From Straminergon stramineum (taxonomy: Eukaryota; Streptophyta; Bryopsida; Hypnales; Calliergonaceae): a DNA stretch of 64,000 nt. The stretch is from NCBI GenBank assembly GCA_963920665.1, contig OY987266.1, forward strand, positions 3,849,001 to 3,913,000, read 5' to 3'. Of the stretch, positions 39,344 to 50,668 are shown in pieces. The translations under genes were made by a program, and so were the position numbers. Each line of letters opens with the position of its first letter. The first letter of the stretch is position 1. Below the pieces are notes generated by a model that was given only the letters and a program-made list of their open reading frames with translations, did not search any database and had not been told where the DNA came from.

Positions 39344-39880
39344 ATGATTTTACCAAATTGTGCTTTGATCCATGAAGCTTTCATTCATGTGAAGAAAAAA
39401 AGACAAGGTGCAAGCCTATTTCAAATAGGCAAGCATCTAGAAGCAACTTATGAAGAGAAATTAGATGCAAAGAAAAAGAAATTGATCATTAGGACATTCA
39501 AATCACTTGTTCAAGAAGGAAAACTTTTACAAAAAGGAGTTGTATACAAATCTACAAAGCAACGAGCTATTGTGCGTACTAACATCCCTAAAAGAAGGCA
39601 ACATAGACGCCATTCCTCAAGATATAGAAGACCTTCTAGAAGACGCCATCACCGTCGTTGTAAACATCATTATGGAAGGCGCCATCATGGTGGACATCTC
39701 AGTCGTCGTGGACATCACAAGATTCATATTCGAAGAAGTCAACATCGAAAATTTAGAGGTCGACATCACACAAATGAGCTACCAGAGCCACCAGATTATA
39801 CCAATAGTGTTCCATCAGTAGAAGTTCCTGATAGTGAGCCACCTAGGTCTACATCTCGATCATCAAATAAACGCAATTAG
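39344..39880 (+). CDS. H15 (linker-histone-like) protein with Arg/His-rich protamine-like tail (178 aa)
   Basis: Single exon, with an in-frame stop six codons upstream. Residues about 5-72 read as the winged-helix globular domain of linker histone H1: an IHEAF helix, GASLFQIGKHLEATY, and FKSLVQEGKLLQKGVVYKS ending in the usual basic wing. Residues 83-142 form a 60-residue tail with about 21 Arg, 15 His and only 4 Lys, in RRHHRR/GRRHHGGH-like repeats with one Cys. Residues 145-178 are a Pro/Ser/Glu-rich tail. Ordinary plant H1 tails are Lys/Ala/Pro-rich, so this composition is unusual. H1-derived protamines are known in liverwort sperm (family knowledge); a role in sperm chromatin here is inference. 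Alternatively it is a divergent or decaying H1. It sits alone in a gene-poor, AT-rich region, and an overlapping second frame is a by-product of CGN/CAY codons. Confidence 0.8.
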   Translation: MILPNCALIHEAFIHVKKKRQGASLFQIGKHLEATYEEKLDAKKKKLIIRTFKSLVQEGKLLQKGVVYKSTKQRAIVRTNIPKRRQHRRHSSRYRRPSRRRHHRRCKHHYGRRHHGGHLSRRGHHKIHIRRSQHRKFRGRHHTNELPEPPDYTNSVPSVEVPDSEPPRSTSRSSNKRN

Positions 39881-41342
39881 ATTAGCATTGGTTGTTTACA
39901 AGTCTACCAATTTTGTATCCTTCATCAATATGAAACCAAATATATTTTATTTGCTCTTGATGTATTCATTTTTATCCAATTCAATGGACTTTATTGATTC
40001 TCCCAAGTCTTGCAATATAAAACAAAAATTATATTGACATTAGAAAGCCTCCTTTAAAAGATTAGAAAAATGTTATAAAAATTCTCATTTATTCCATTTC
40101 ATTGTAAATTAACAATTCGAATATTTGAAATAGAAAACTTAATGAATTTTCGTTAATGTTAATGTTTAGAGAGAGATAATACATTACATGTGATATAATG
40201 CCAAAGATTTGTTTGAAATATATTTCGCGTAAACATCCTCATTTCAAGACTATAGATCTTTTATTGTAATTTTAAGAAAATTTTGATAAGTAATTTGAGG
40301 ATGCTATAATTGTTCTTGCAAATAGAATTGACAAATAAGAATATATTGATATTAGAATTAGAAATATAAAAAATGACTAAATGACTAATAATTATGATAC
40401 AAGCTTATTAATTTTTTTATTATACAATGTTATATTTTCAATGTACGTTTACTTATTTGAAATATCCTAGAATTCAAAAAGTAGCAACTTGTATTATACA
40501 ACTTGGCCTACAACTTTCAACCTTTTTAAAAAAAAATTATTTATTTTTTTTTTTTATAAAATACAACAAATGAATGCAAGCAAAATATAGCCATATGGAG
40601 TTGAAGTGTGTAATAGCATCTTCTTTTCATTCATTAGTATCACACAATTTATAGCCTTGTTAGAATTCCCTTCATTTCTTTGGTGTCTTCCACTTATGCT
40701 ACTAAATTGTGACATTGAACTTAAAATGATGTACAACCTACCAAATTTTGTCAAAAGAAAAGTCATTAAATTAGAAATCATAAAGTTCAAAAGAAAAGTA
40801 AGTGGAAATGATTCATTATATAATGAAAAGATATACTAAAATTTGAATAACATTGTCATGGAATTGAAATAAGTGAATAATAATTAAAAATGTTCTAACA
40901 AAGACTTCTTTAAAAAAACGAATAAATTAAAAAAAATTTAAATGATAAAAATGGAACTAGAATAAAACTTTTGTATCATTTAATATACTATGAAGCAATA
41001 TAATTGTCTCCAATATAAAAGTCCTTATACTTTTGCATTATTAATGAAAATTAAAAAAATTGTTGAAAGGTGATCAAATCTTCTGCTTAGAGCACATTCA
41101 TCTATCTTAGTGTGATGCCTCACATTATTTGAATTGATTTGTCTACTAGTAATGTATATCACCTATTATTAACATTGCCTAAAATGCGATACCTACATTT
41201 GAACCAAAAAGCGTCATAAAAACCTAGATATTGATTACACAAGATGTACACTATCAAAACAAGAGCCTGTAAGAGCATGGTATTGTTTTTTGGCACACCT
41301 CAACTAGTACTTTGAAAATTCATAACTTATTCAGAGAAGATT
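39881..41342. other. AT-rich intergenic DNA
   Basis: The first few hundred bases are probably 3'UTR of the H15 gene. No other gene or repeat is supported. Confidence 0.35.
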
Positions 41343-41569
41343 GCTATTATGTGAGTCAAAGGACGTAAGCCTAGGAGCTTCGAAGACTATACTCCTATGT
41401 TATTGGTGTCTATATTACAAAAACCTTCCATGATTCTAGTGTAACTATATTATAGATATCTTTATTATATAAGATTATGTTATAATCACCTTCAATGGTT
41501 GTAGGATACCTAAGTTATATACATATGCTCAAGGCTCACATGTTCAAATTTCCATGCTCACATACTAGC
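41343..41569. mobile_element. GCTAG-ended MITE, copy D (227 bp)
   Basis: Starts GCTATTATGTGAGTCAAAGG and ends ATGCTCACATACTAGC, with TATA-rich units inside as in copies A-C. Repeat family H follows within 10 bases. Confidence 0.7.
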
Positions 41570-41576
41570 ATCGTTG

Positions 41577-41837
41577 CCCCCAAAGCACCACTAATTGCTA
41601 TTGTACCTAATCATTATTAGATTGTTCAAATTTTTTAATTTTTTCATTAGCAAGAGAAATGAGGTTCCAATGCACCAAAGAACGCGGCATTTGGATTTTA
41701 TATGCAAAAGTTGTGAAGGAACTAAGTTTGGTTCTAAAAGTGTTTTTCCACGTAGGTATACAATTGATTTTGGAGATGTACACAAAGTGTAGATGGAGGT
41801 TTAGAGTCAATGATGCATTTTTGGGTGCCTGCCATGG
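41577..41837 (+). repeat. Dispersed ~260-bp repeat, family H, copy 2
   Basis: Same orientation and order of blocks as 11084-11346. Here it abuts a GCTAG-ended MITE, which is absent from the other copy. Overlapping short open frames on both strands are not conserved between the copies. Confidence 0.7.
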
Positions 41838-41905
41838 ATCTTATAAAATTAACCAATGTTTAATACAGTAATAGTAACCATGCTTGGTTGCAATTAGTGA
41901 CAACT

Positions 41906-42817
41906 ACCATAGGTGAAGGGCAGCTTCGCCAAAAGATGATGGCAAATTATTTTGGAAATTGTACTAAACATTTGGAGGAAAAAAGTGAAAAAAATGATAG
42001 GAATGACAAAATAATTTGAAAATATAGCAAATGAGCAAAATATCAAATAAATTAGGACCTTAAAGTGAACATAAGTTTTGTGTGCCATCTACCGTCAAGA
42101 AGATTTTTGAAGTAAAAGGGAATGAAATTCTTCAATGACATTTGTAGGGATAGAGGGTGAAGAGATCATTTATATAAAAAAATCCATTGTCCATTATGAA
42201 TCCTCAAATGGTATAAGATAATTTGACTTGACTATGAGTGGTTGAACTCTTACTAATCCTATTTTACATATCCCACATGGATTGTTTTACCTTCTACCAC
42301 CCTAGTTGTACAAGAACTTTGTCTTTTCCATTTTCTAGATCCTTGGGCCCTCTTAAAATGTACGAGAAGCTCTTGTATAAGATGGGTAGTTGTATTAGGG
42401 TAGAAAATCTAGGTCAAAGGTTGGATGGAAGGTGAAACTAATATCCATAACTTAAGTTAGTTAGTTAGTGTTGTTTTGTTTGTTTGTTACGTTGAGATCT
42501 CCTGAACTATGCATCCCTTGACCACGTGTTTGGTACTGTCAGAAAGCCCTTGGTGAGGAAGGGTGCACGGGCTTTGTTTCATGGCTTTTGGGCCTCTAGA
42601 GCAAAAGTTATTGAATTTCAATTTTTTTTTAATTAAAAAATTAGAAAATTACTTTTGCTTTAGTTTTGACTGTGGCAACGGCACAGGGCACACTAGTAAT
42701 TTATTAATCCAAACAATAGAATTTAAAAAAAAATCCTTTCTGAGGTGTCGAACATTAAATTTTCAAATTAATTAATTATTCGCCTGGGCAGTGGCGAAGC
42801 TGCCCTGCACCTACGGT
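41906..42817. mobile_element. DNA element with 26-bp terminal inverted repeats (912 bp)
   Basis: The left end ACCATAGGTGAAGGGCAGCT and the right end, the inverse of ACCGTAGGTGCAGGGCAGCT, continue together through TCGCCA with only two mismatches in 26. No transposase frame is visible. The flanking duplication is unclear, so the superfamily is not assigned. Its right end lies about 350 bp upstream of the SET gene start codon. Confidence 0.6.
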
Positions 42818-43165
42818 GTAGATGATATTGCTACGGTTGACGTTCAGTGGGAGAAAGGATCCATGCCACCAGCAGTGCCAATTAGACCGGTGATGAGGCT
42901 TAGGTCGAGATGCCAGATTCTGGAAAGGGATGTGGAATTGGGACGTGGGAAGTGGATAGACCTTTCAAGACCTCCAGCGTCTGGGCTTTTGAGCTCCTGC
43001 TCCTTCAGAGCAGCACTACGACGTGTTGCAACAGCAATCTCCTGCTTCGATCTCGCCTTGCGGCACCGGCGTGACGATGGAGGATCTCTTTCCATAGTTG
43101 AACTGTTTCGCAATCCTGAATTTCCTTTGGTACTCTTTTTCCGAAGATCAATCAACGACGGAGCC
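42818..43165 (+). promoter_or_regulatory. Promoter/5'UTR region of the SET-domain gene
   Basis: GC-richer sequence between the end of the 912-bp element and ATG 43166. It is open in the same frame as exon 1 back to 42791, where that frame starts inside the transposon end, so the upstream extension is not taken as coding. Confidence 0.4.
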
Positions 43166-46100
43166 ATGGCCGCCTTGGCATTCAACGCCGTCTGTCTCCG
43201 TTCCTCCTTTCTGCCCCCGGCGGCACTCTCTGCTCCTTCTCTCCCTTCATCTCCATCGCTGTGCACCTCTTCTGTTATTGTCTCTTCGCTGCAGAGCACT
43301 AAGGAGAAGGAGAAAGACCGGTATTTCCTATCATCTCTGATTCTCGTTTTTTTTGCTTCTCCCCGCATTTACACCGCCTTTACAGTAAGAGCTCATCAAT
43401 TACAGAAAATATTCCGTGCCTTGACCTAATTCTTAAATTAGTCACAGGTTATGCTGCTACACTAAGCAACTGCCTCCAATGAATCTCCTGCGTTGTCGTG
43501 CGTTGTGATACGCCGTCGGAGTGTATGGATGGTTGCAGCTGCAACTCGGAATGTTGAGAAATATTTGATTAGGCAATACCGTTCTATAAATGAGACTGCA
43601 CAACAAGAACTGATCGAATTATGATTTTTTCGTGCCTTGGCCGAAGTTTTAGTTGACAAGAGTTTATTTACAAGTAGCAATTGCCAGTAGCAATTTTTGA
43701 TTCTATATGTCTCTCTACGTGTCTCCTTACAATGTCTGCTGGACTGTGTACGCAAAGGAAATTTAAACAATGTCTATCATCTTCTTGTCTGTGTGATAGT
43801 ACGATTTCTGCAAACCTGCAAACCAGCAGAGATAACATAGATCCTTCACATTGTCATTCAGAGTTGTTAGTAGTCTCTCTGTAGTTCATCTAGTTAGCGT
43901 AGTGACCTCCAACTGTGACTCTTAAAAGAAGCTGAATCTCGTCGTTTATAGGTAACTATGCTTCTACACTAAGCAATTACTTCGAATGAGCCTCCTACGT
44001 TGTCGGGGTTACGGATAGGTGTCAGCTGCAGCTCGGAATGTGAAAAAATCCCTGAAAATAAGCAACAAATTGTCGTTACTTCTTAGAGCAGTTTCTCAGA
44101 TTCGGAACTGGGAAATCAAGGGAGGAAGTATCGCTTGTCGGATTTTCTCGTTTTTATGTAGATAAGACAAGTTTCTTTGGGACATATAGTTAAATGTACT
44201 TTTGCGGAATTCTCGGATACACCATCGCCTACGTCCTCGCAATGAAGTGGATTTACCTTTTAATATTTTTTCAATTCGCTTGAAAAGGAAGTTGAGACCT
44301 GAACCTCGGAATTGCTCGTTGTATATTAAAATCTGAGACATTGCGTTATACGTCGCATTAGGGAACGGTGTTATGAAACTTGCAATTTTGAATGTATTGT
44401 AGGAAGAGAACGGGTGTGAGCTGGGGATGCGAGCCTCAGTCTATTGAGAACGGGTCGTTGCTACAAGATTGGTTAACCAATGAAGGCCTTGCGAAACAGA
44501 AGCTGGTATTGGACAGAGTAGATTCTGGAGGCAGGGGCCTTGTGGCAACGCAAAGCCTGCGTCAGGGTGAACGACTGTTGTTTGTGCCATCGAGGCTTCT
44601 TATTTCTACTGATTCGGTGAGTTGGTTCCTAAGGTGTTATTATGGTCCATTTCTATCACTATGCCTTAGTGCCTGAACTAAAAATTGAAAATTCACTTTG
44701 GAATCTCATAGGCAATTCTAGTAATTTTCAGTACAGTTTTTTATTGTTCAAAAACTTGGGCATGGTTTCTTCGTTCTATAGATATATTTTGCTAAATGAT
44801 TCATTTCAAGTTCTAAAGATATGGAAGTGGCCACTTGTGGCTGTTTAGGCACTTAGGGGTTAAAATTGATTGAAATATTATTACTATATAATTTTGCTGC
44901 AATGTGTTTTCAGGCTGTGCGTTTCTCTCAAGATTTGTTGCTGTGGATAGTTGTAATTTTCTCGTTTGCAACATGTCCAGAGGGTGGGCATTAAATTTGT
45001 GCAGGAAAAGTGCTCATTTAGACGAAAGGCCTAATCGTTTAACGTATTTCCTGACACGTGTCGGGGGCAGGAGTGGGGTTGTGCTGAAACAGAAAAGATA
45101 ATCAGGGAGGCTGGACTTCCAGAATGGCCCACACTGGCAGTTTTTCTTATAAGTGAGGCCAGTCGAGGAAAGTCATCTCGTTGGTTTCCTTACTTCGTTA
45201 CCTTGCCAAAGACACCTTCGTCCATCTTGCAGTGGTTAGTGATCAAGCATTTACAGCTACAGCATATTGAATCTAAGTAGCCTCCGGTCGCAAATTTCCA
45301 CTTTAGCTCAGTCAAGGATTCTGTTCGCACTGACACTTTGACAAATAAAAATCGTTAACATATTTCCTTAAACAGACCTGTTGGCGGGTTTTTGAACAGG
45401 ACCGAGGATGAAGTCAACATTTGGTTAACTGCATCACCTGTCAGAGAGAAAGCCCTGGAGTATATCAGAGATGTGACAGAAACGTAAGGATATGTACCAC
45501 CTTTTTTCCGAACCGGCATGGAACTCAATGGCAGATTAGTTTGCAATCGGTCCTGAAGAAGTCTTCATGGCAAGCTGCGTGTGGATCACTAAGAGGATTG
45601 AGGTTTTTGAACAGATATCGGGATCTTCGGGCAACGATTTTCTCCAAGCATCCTGAAGTGTTTCCGTCTCAGGTATTTCAAACATTTCTCGGTACGGTAT
45701 CTTCTGTCTGGTTAGCTTCATGAGTCTTCTGTTGTGTCAGCAACTCACTGTTTATGTATCAGATTGCTTATGGCTATGACTATATGAATATATAGGAATG
45801 AAGTACCCCGTTGCAAACAAACTTCAAGCTTTGACGTTTGGAAAATCCCCAGGTGTATACTTTGGAGGCATTCAAATGGGCTTTTGGTATTCTCTTCTCC
45901 CGACTAGTAAGTTCTCACCTTATTCTTCCTGTCTGTTGACAATTTTACAGGTCGTCGTCGTATGTCATGTTAATTTTGGAAATCAGCTGTCGAGTGTAAT
46001 GAAAGTCAGCTCTAGACATGCTGGAATCTCACATTTTGCATGCAAGTGAAACTTAGAAAAGCATCTCTGTTAACTAAAGATTTCTGTGAATTTTACAGGT

Positions 46101-47901
46101 AAGACTGCCTTCACTTGGAAAACTTGCCCTTGTACCCTGGGCCGACATGTTGAATCACAATCCTCAGGTACTAATTTCTACTTTTGGACGGTCTGGATAA
46201 TATCAATTTTTGGGGGCAAAAAGGGAGCAAGGATCTTGTATTAGAAAATTTGTACTATCTTTACCTTTGAGTCAGCATCTTTGAAAATTGTTCTGATTCG
46301 CCACAGAAGAGACAATGATTATTTCTGGCCACTGAAGCACCGCCAGGAGATTTGCAGGTAGATGCTTTTTTAGATTTCGATCAGAACAACGGAAAGTCAG
46401 TTGTATTCGTCACAGATCGTGCTTATCAATCTGGAGAACAGGTATGGGATACAGACTTGCAAATTCTGCATTATTTTGTCTTGTATTGCCATCGTCTATT
46501 ATTTACGAAGCAATTGCTGTAATCTCGCACTTAAAAAATAATTATGCAATAGATTTGAATTTGGGTTCGAGAAGGGTATTATACTGCCACAGCCCTAGTA
46601 TGGGAACGTGTCTCAGCAAGATATCTGGAGCAGGTCTTCATTTCTTACGGTAAACGACCAAGCGGAGAACTTCTCCTCGCGTATGGCTTCATTCCATCTG
46701 AATTCAACGCACATGATTCTGTGGAGCTCGAAATGGATTTAGACAACGAGGACCCTTCATACGAGACCAAGTTGACCGCGTTGAAAGAACAAGGCCTTTC
46801 TTCGTATCCTTCACATTTAATGTCAATTTCACTCTATAAGTCCACGTGGAATCTAAAGCTCACTTTTTCAAGATCATTGTGCAATTGTGTACGTTTGAAT
46901 TTAATTTGTTTATTTATCATTTTCTTTCTCTCTACTTCGCGAAGGGAGAGTTTGGATCTTTGACTAAAGCAGGCCACAGCGGTTTCCAGTAAGGAAGGAT
47001 GGTTTTCCAGCACAATTACTTGCATATGCCCGGCTGATTGCCACCCGATCTTCAGACCCTGCTCAAATTTCTCAGGTATGACGTTTCGTTTCAAGCTTTT
47101 CACTGAAACTGAGACATCGACTGATAAAACCAAAGTCACCCATTCAAAATTGTGTCTTTTATTAGTTTTGGATTCTTCAACTTGGGTTGTTATGAATTGC
47201 TGGTACCCGGAATGCCCAGATAGATGGCTAGAGCAGCCACAGAAGCAAAAGCAACAGAAAATGACACTTCTGTTGTGGAGGCCATGCTTTCCGCTGACGA
47301 AGAAACTAATGCTTACGAGCGAGTTCTGGCAGTTTGTGAGAATTCTATCACGGAGTACACAAATTTTTTGGAGGTAAGCTGAATACCATTCTAGACCATT
47401 AAAGATCGTCCTTCAAGAATCTGTATGATGATATCCAAGAGCTGAGTTTTAGTAAAATTGGCCGGGTTTATGATTGTGCTTATCAAGCGCTTGCTTTGTG
47501 CGATCCTTCTCCAGGCGAACGAGGAGTCCGATGACGATACTGATGTAGATGCCAGCGCACGTATCAGCAGAACTCGGATGCTAAAGGAGTTGGCAGTGAA
47601 TCTCTGTAAAAATGAGCAGCGCATGCTGTTTAGGTTACAATATGTGAGCAGTCTATCCTTTTCCATCTGCAATGAAATGTTTTTCTGTTATTCACAATAC
47701 TGAATATGATAATGTGCTGCAAGAGAGTTTTTAACATCCTTCTCTCTTCTGTTGCAATAGATACTGCGAACTGATTTGCGAGGACTTCGAACCTTACCCG
47801 GCTCAGAAAGCATGAGTGGGGGTGCCAAGGGGAAGGCAAAGCGTGCGAATGGAGGCCTTTTTAACCTGTTTAAATGGAATATCGACATCCTTGAAAAGTA
47901 G
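43166..47901 (+). CDS. Plastid-type SET-domain protein, RuBisCO LSMT-like (524 aa, 13 exons)
   Basis: Predicted protein-lysine methyltransferase of the RuBisCO-methyltransferase-like group, most like Arabidopsis At1g24610 (recognition from memory). Exons: 43166-43320, 44403-44616, 45071-45234, 45400-45483, 45615-45672, 45853-45906, 46099-46167, 46358-46441, 46634-46803, 46973-47075, 47224-47373, 47515-47643, 47761-47901; every junction is GT-AG and keeps frame. Exon 1 (MAALAFNAVCLRSSF...) is Ser/Ala-rich and low in acidic residues, a chloroplast transit peptide, and its ATG has the good context GAGCCATGG. SET landmarks are VDSGGRGLVATQSL near the start, VPWADMLNHN (NH at 262-263) and FISYGKRPSGELLLAYGF (from 296). 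The C-terminal half resembles the substrate-binding domain of the family. Natural substrate unknown. Intron 1 (1,082 bp) carries an internal duplication. Confidence 0.88.
43448..44050 (+). repeat. Direct ~100-bp duplication inside intron 1 of the SET gene
   Basis: About 43448-43560 and 43951-44050 share CTACACTAAGCAA, the pair GAATCTCCTGCGTTGTCG / GAGCCTCCTACGTTGTCG and GCAGCTGCAACTCGGAATGT / TCAGCTGCAGCTCGGAATGT, spaced about 500 bp apart. Both lie within the intron; no coding role is seen. Confidence 0.6.
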
Positions 47902-48505
47902 GTTTTGGGGTTATTAGAATCAGAGGATCGATCAGACACTGCAGAGAGGAATAGACGCGAGCCCTTATTTCATAACACTCGTTAAATAGTGACACAACAG
48001 TCATGTGAGGTACATTTCACATGACTCTTATGACATGGTTTGGATCGATCTTTCTCTCCTTTGACGATGCAATGCTGAAACCTCACAAATTCTGGCACTT
48101 CCGAGTGTCAATGGATGTCAATGGAATGTCTACATGAGCATGTATTTTTAGTCATATCTGCAGTAACGGTGCGCTGGCTAATTTTCACCTTCGAAGGACT
48201 ATTTTTTGTAACACCTAACCATAAGTAAATGCCCTCGTTGAATTCAACAAGTTAATACATGCAACTGGGACGATATTACACTTTTGTAATTAGCCGCTGT
48301 TGCGAGCTTTCTTCTGGTATGAATGGTCAATTACAATGTCAAGTTCGGGGATAAACAGTTTCTCTGCAGATTGCTATCACCTGTAAGTTCAGAATGGATC
48401 CTGATGGCCCGAGAAATAACGTGCAGTCATCGGAAGCTGTTTCAAGAAACTGCGGGCTAGGGTTTGTTGTTGTTCTCTGAAGTCCAGCCTTCAATCTTGG
48501 TGCTT
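47902..48505. other. Convergent intergenic region between the SET and QCR8 genes
   Basis: About 600 bp holding the 3'UTRs of both genes. A CTAGGGTTT lies near 48458-48466. No separate gene is supported. Confidence 0.45.
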
Positions 48506-49181
48506 TTAGTTTCGGTGGTGTAACTTCTCTCTCTCTCTGTACGCCTCAGCATACCTGCACAGGCAAACTTGTCATGTATTAAGGTCCGCACCAGAACTAC
48601 TTCTTTGATATTAGTGACCCCTCTTTGCCTCTCAAAGCCCAGGAAACAACGTTACATCTCCAAAATTGATTGTCGATCATGAGGAGCAATTCAAATGAGG
48701 GCCACATGGAACGTCTGCGTGGAGCCTGCCTGCCAGCAGCATCACCACAAAATCAGGCAAGTAAACTGATAACATTCTTGAAGGCTTTCCTTTCGTCCTT
48801 GGCCACCTCTCTTACTCAAGGAATAATTATATGCTTTCCCAAATACTTGCTTTCAAGATTTACCAATGATGAATTGTTCGAGGGGCTTGCAGTGAAGAGC
48901 ATTGCAGGCGTCAAGGCCTATACTTGGATTCAGAGGCACCCCACGAAATCTCTTTTAAGAAGAGGCAAGAAAGAGGAGGCAAGAAAGAAAGAAAGAAATT
49001 CACTCACTCACCCATAGCTGCCGAAGACAGGTACTAGCAACCAGAGAGCAGAGACCCAATTGTCGTTGAAGCGCTTCTTGGTCTTATAGCTGAAGTCGTG
49101 GAGGATGCCGCGCCATATGTACTGGTGGCACGGCGACAGCGAGTAGGTGACTTCTTTCAAGCGCACCGGCACCTTCCCCAT
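48506..49181 (-). CDS. QCR8: Cytochrome bc1 complex subunit 8 (72 aa, two exons)
   Basis: A small single-span subunit of mitochondrial respiratory complex III, bordering cytochrome b in the inner membrane. Exon 1 is 49181-49012 and exon 2 is 48554-48506, separated by a 457-bp GT-AG intron that splits a Gly codon (GG|G); 219 bases give 72 residues plus TAA, the usual plant length. The start MGKVPVRLKEVTYSLSP is diagnostic of plant QCR8. The hydrophobic segment NWVSALWLLVPVFGSYG is the membrane span, and exon 2 supplies the typical charged end, YAEAYREREKLHHRN. An upstream in-frame ATG at 49292 adds 37 residues without family support. The middle (CHQYIWRGILHDFSYKTKKR) is more divergent than I would expect. 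The intron contains a GAAA-rich purine tract just after the donor. Confidence 0.88.
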
Positions 49182-49508
49182 CGCCCACGGGGCTGCTGCT
49201 GCTCCTGTTTCTGCTGCTTTCGCAAAGGTGAAGAGAGAGAGAGCGTGGGAGCTTTCAAGGAAGTTAAGGGGATGGTGGAATAGACAAGGCAAACTGCAAG
49301 AAGAGTTGCTGCGTTGATGAGGAGCTAGCTACAGGGACATAACTTACAATGGAGGAGAAGGAAGGAAGGATAGGAGATGGCAGTGGTTTGTTGTGAGGAA
49401 TTGACGAAGCGCTGCCTGCTGCCACTTGGGCCTGGCCGTTATGCTCCTCTGGCCGTTTGCCCTTCCCGCTCTCGGGACTCGAACGTGGCTTCCACCCAAA
49501 CAAAGCAT
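49182..49508 (-). promoter_or_regulatory. 5' region of QCR8
   Basis: Upstream flank up to the next TTAA element. Open frames on both strands show no domain. No TATA box is assigned. Confidence 0.35.
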
Positions 49509-49512
49509 TTAA

Positions 49513-49626
49513 CCCTTAATTGCCTCCACGACCATATATGGTCGATCTGAAATTTCAGGCCCATTTCTGTGCGGGCAGTTAAATTCCTGTGACCGGTTTA
49601 AAAAAAATTTCGGGCAGTTTTGAGGG
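49513..49626. mobile_element. TTAA-flanked MITE, family D (114 bp)
   Basis: Starts CCCTTAATTGCCTCC and ends GGGCAGTTTTGAGGG, between TTAA at 49509-49512 and 49627-49630. The interior contains the short palindrome GACCATATATGGTC. The GGGG at 50424-50427 before TTAA may be the right end of a larger (~915 bp) element sharing the left terminus. Confidence 0.55.
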
Positions 49627-49630
49627 TTAA

Positions 49631-50427
49631 TTATGGAAAACTTTCATTTTTCATTGAGAAAAGTACATATTCCATTATTGAGAGGTCTTCAAAGGCATAT
49701 GTGTACTAAAAGTGGAGTGTAAAGCTTGCTAATTTTACTTCATTTCCCAACTTTATGTAAAGCTTGGCAATTTCATTTGATTTGAGATCTAAGAAATTGT
49801 ACTTATCCATTTGCTTTGAGAATGGTCCCAATGAAAAGTTTTAAGTCTTTTCATGACTTTCACCATTGAAAATTTCAACATGCAAGTGTTTATTTGAAGC
49901 TATTTGCAATTTCGGCTTAAAAACAAAAATTGCATTTCAACAATTGCAAGGTGGATTGTGCAATGAGTTTGACGTTTTTTCATGTGAAATTAAGTTTTTT
50001 GGAAGTTCATTTTAGTTTGCTAACACTCCTTGAAGTTGTTCATGTTACCTCCGATCCCCAAAAAAATTTATATGCAAATTTTTGAAACATTGTGGACAAA
50101 GACATCATACTAAAAATAGAAAATGTACATTTCCCTTGGTATAATATCACAACTCTTAGGAAATTTTGCACTCAAATTTGGTAAGCATACTAATAAACAA
50201 GCTCTATTAACATCTATACGGTTAGATTTTAAAAAAAAAAACAATTTGCTTCATTGAGGATAACTACAAGCCAATGGTCTTTTTTCATAGTCAAATACAC
50301 TTAGTCTGTTAACATCTATATGGTTAGATTTCGAAAAAAACACAATTTGCTTCATTGAGGATAACTACAAGCCAATGGTCTTTTTTCATAGTCAAAACAC
50401 ACTTGGAAAGGCTAAGCCACTTAGGGG
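49631..50427. other. AT-rich DNA ending in a TTAA-type terminus
   Basis: Ends GCCACTTAGGGG before TTAA (50428-50431), like the family termini; a similar GGCACTTAGGGGTTAA fragment lies in SET intron 2 near 44850. It includes a ~99-bp tandem duplication at about 50211-50393 (TTAGATTTTAAAAA.. and GAGGATAACTACAAGCCAAT in both units). Confidence 0.4.
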
Positions 50428-50668
50428 TTAACTTACACTAGAAATAGTGAAATTAAGGTAGAATAGCCTATGACCACTTAGATTTGCAATCTAGGTATCT
50501 TGTGCAATGAGCTGATTGTTGCCAATATTTTTCAAAGATAGAATTATTTGAATTAACCGGAATACAATACAAGTGGAATCATATTAATTTGATAAGAATG
50601 TGAATTGATATGAATTTTCAAACCAAAAATAGAAAACCGTTAGTAGGACGGGGTCATGACCATCTTAA

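Noticed and set aside
39507..39821. 104-codon frame overlapping the H15 gene
   Set aside because: It exists because CGN/CAY repeats read in the next frame give GAC/GCC/ATC/GTC-type codons; no domain and no independent start context.
42791..43165. In-frame N-terminal extension of the SET protein
   Set aside because: It begins inside a transposon end, is not organelle-targeting in character, and ATG 43166 has a good context followed by a convincing transit peptide.
42844..43368. 174-codon minus-strand frame over SET exon 1
   Set aside because: Antisense of promoter and transit-peptide exon; no domain.
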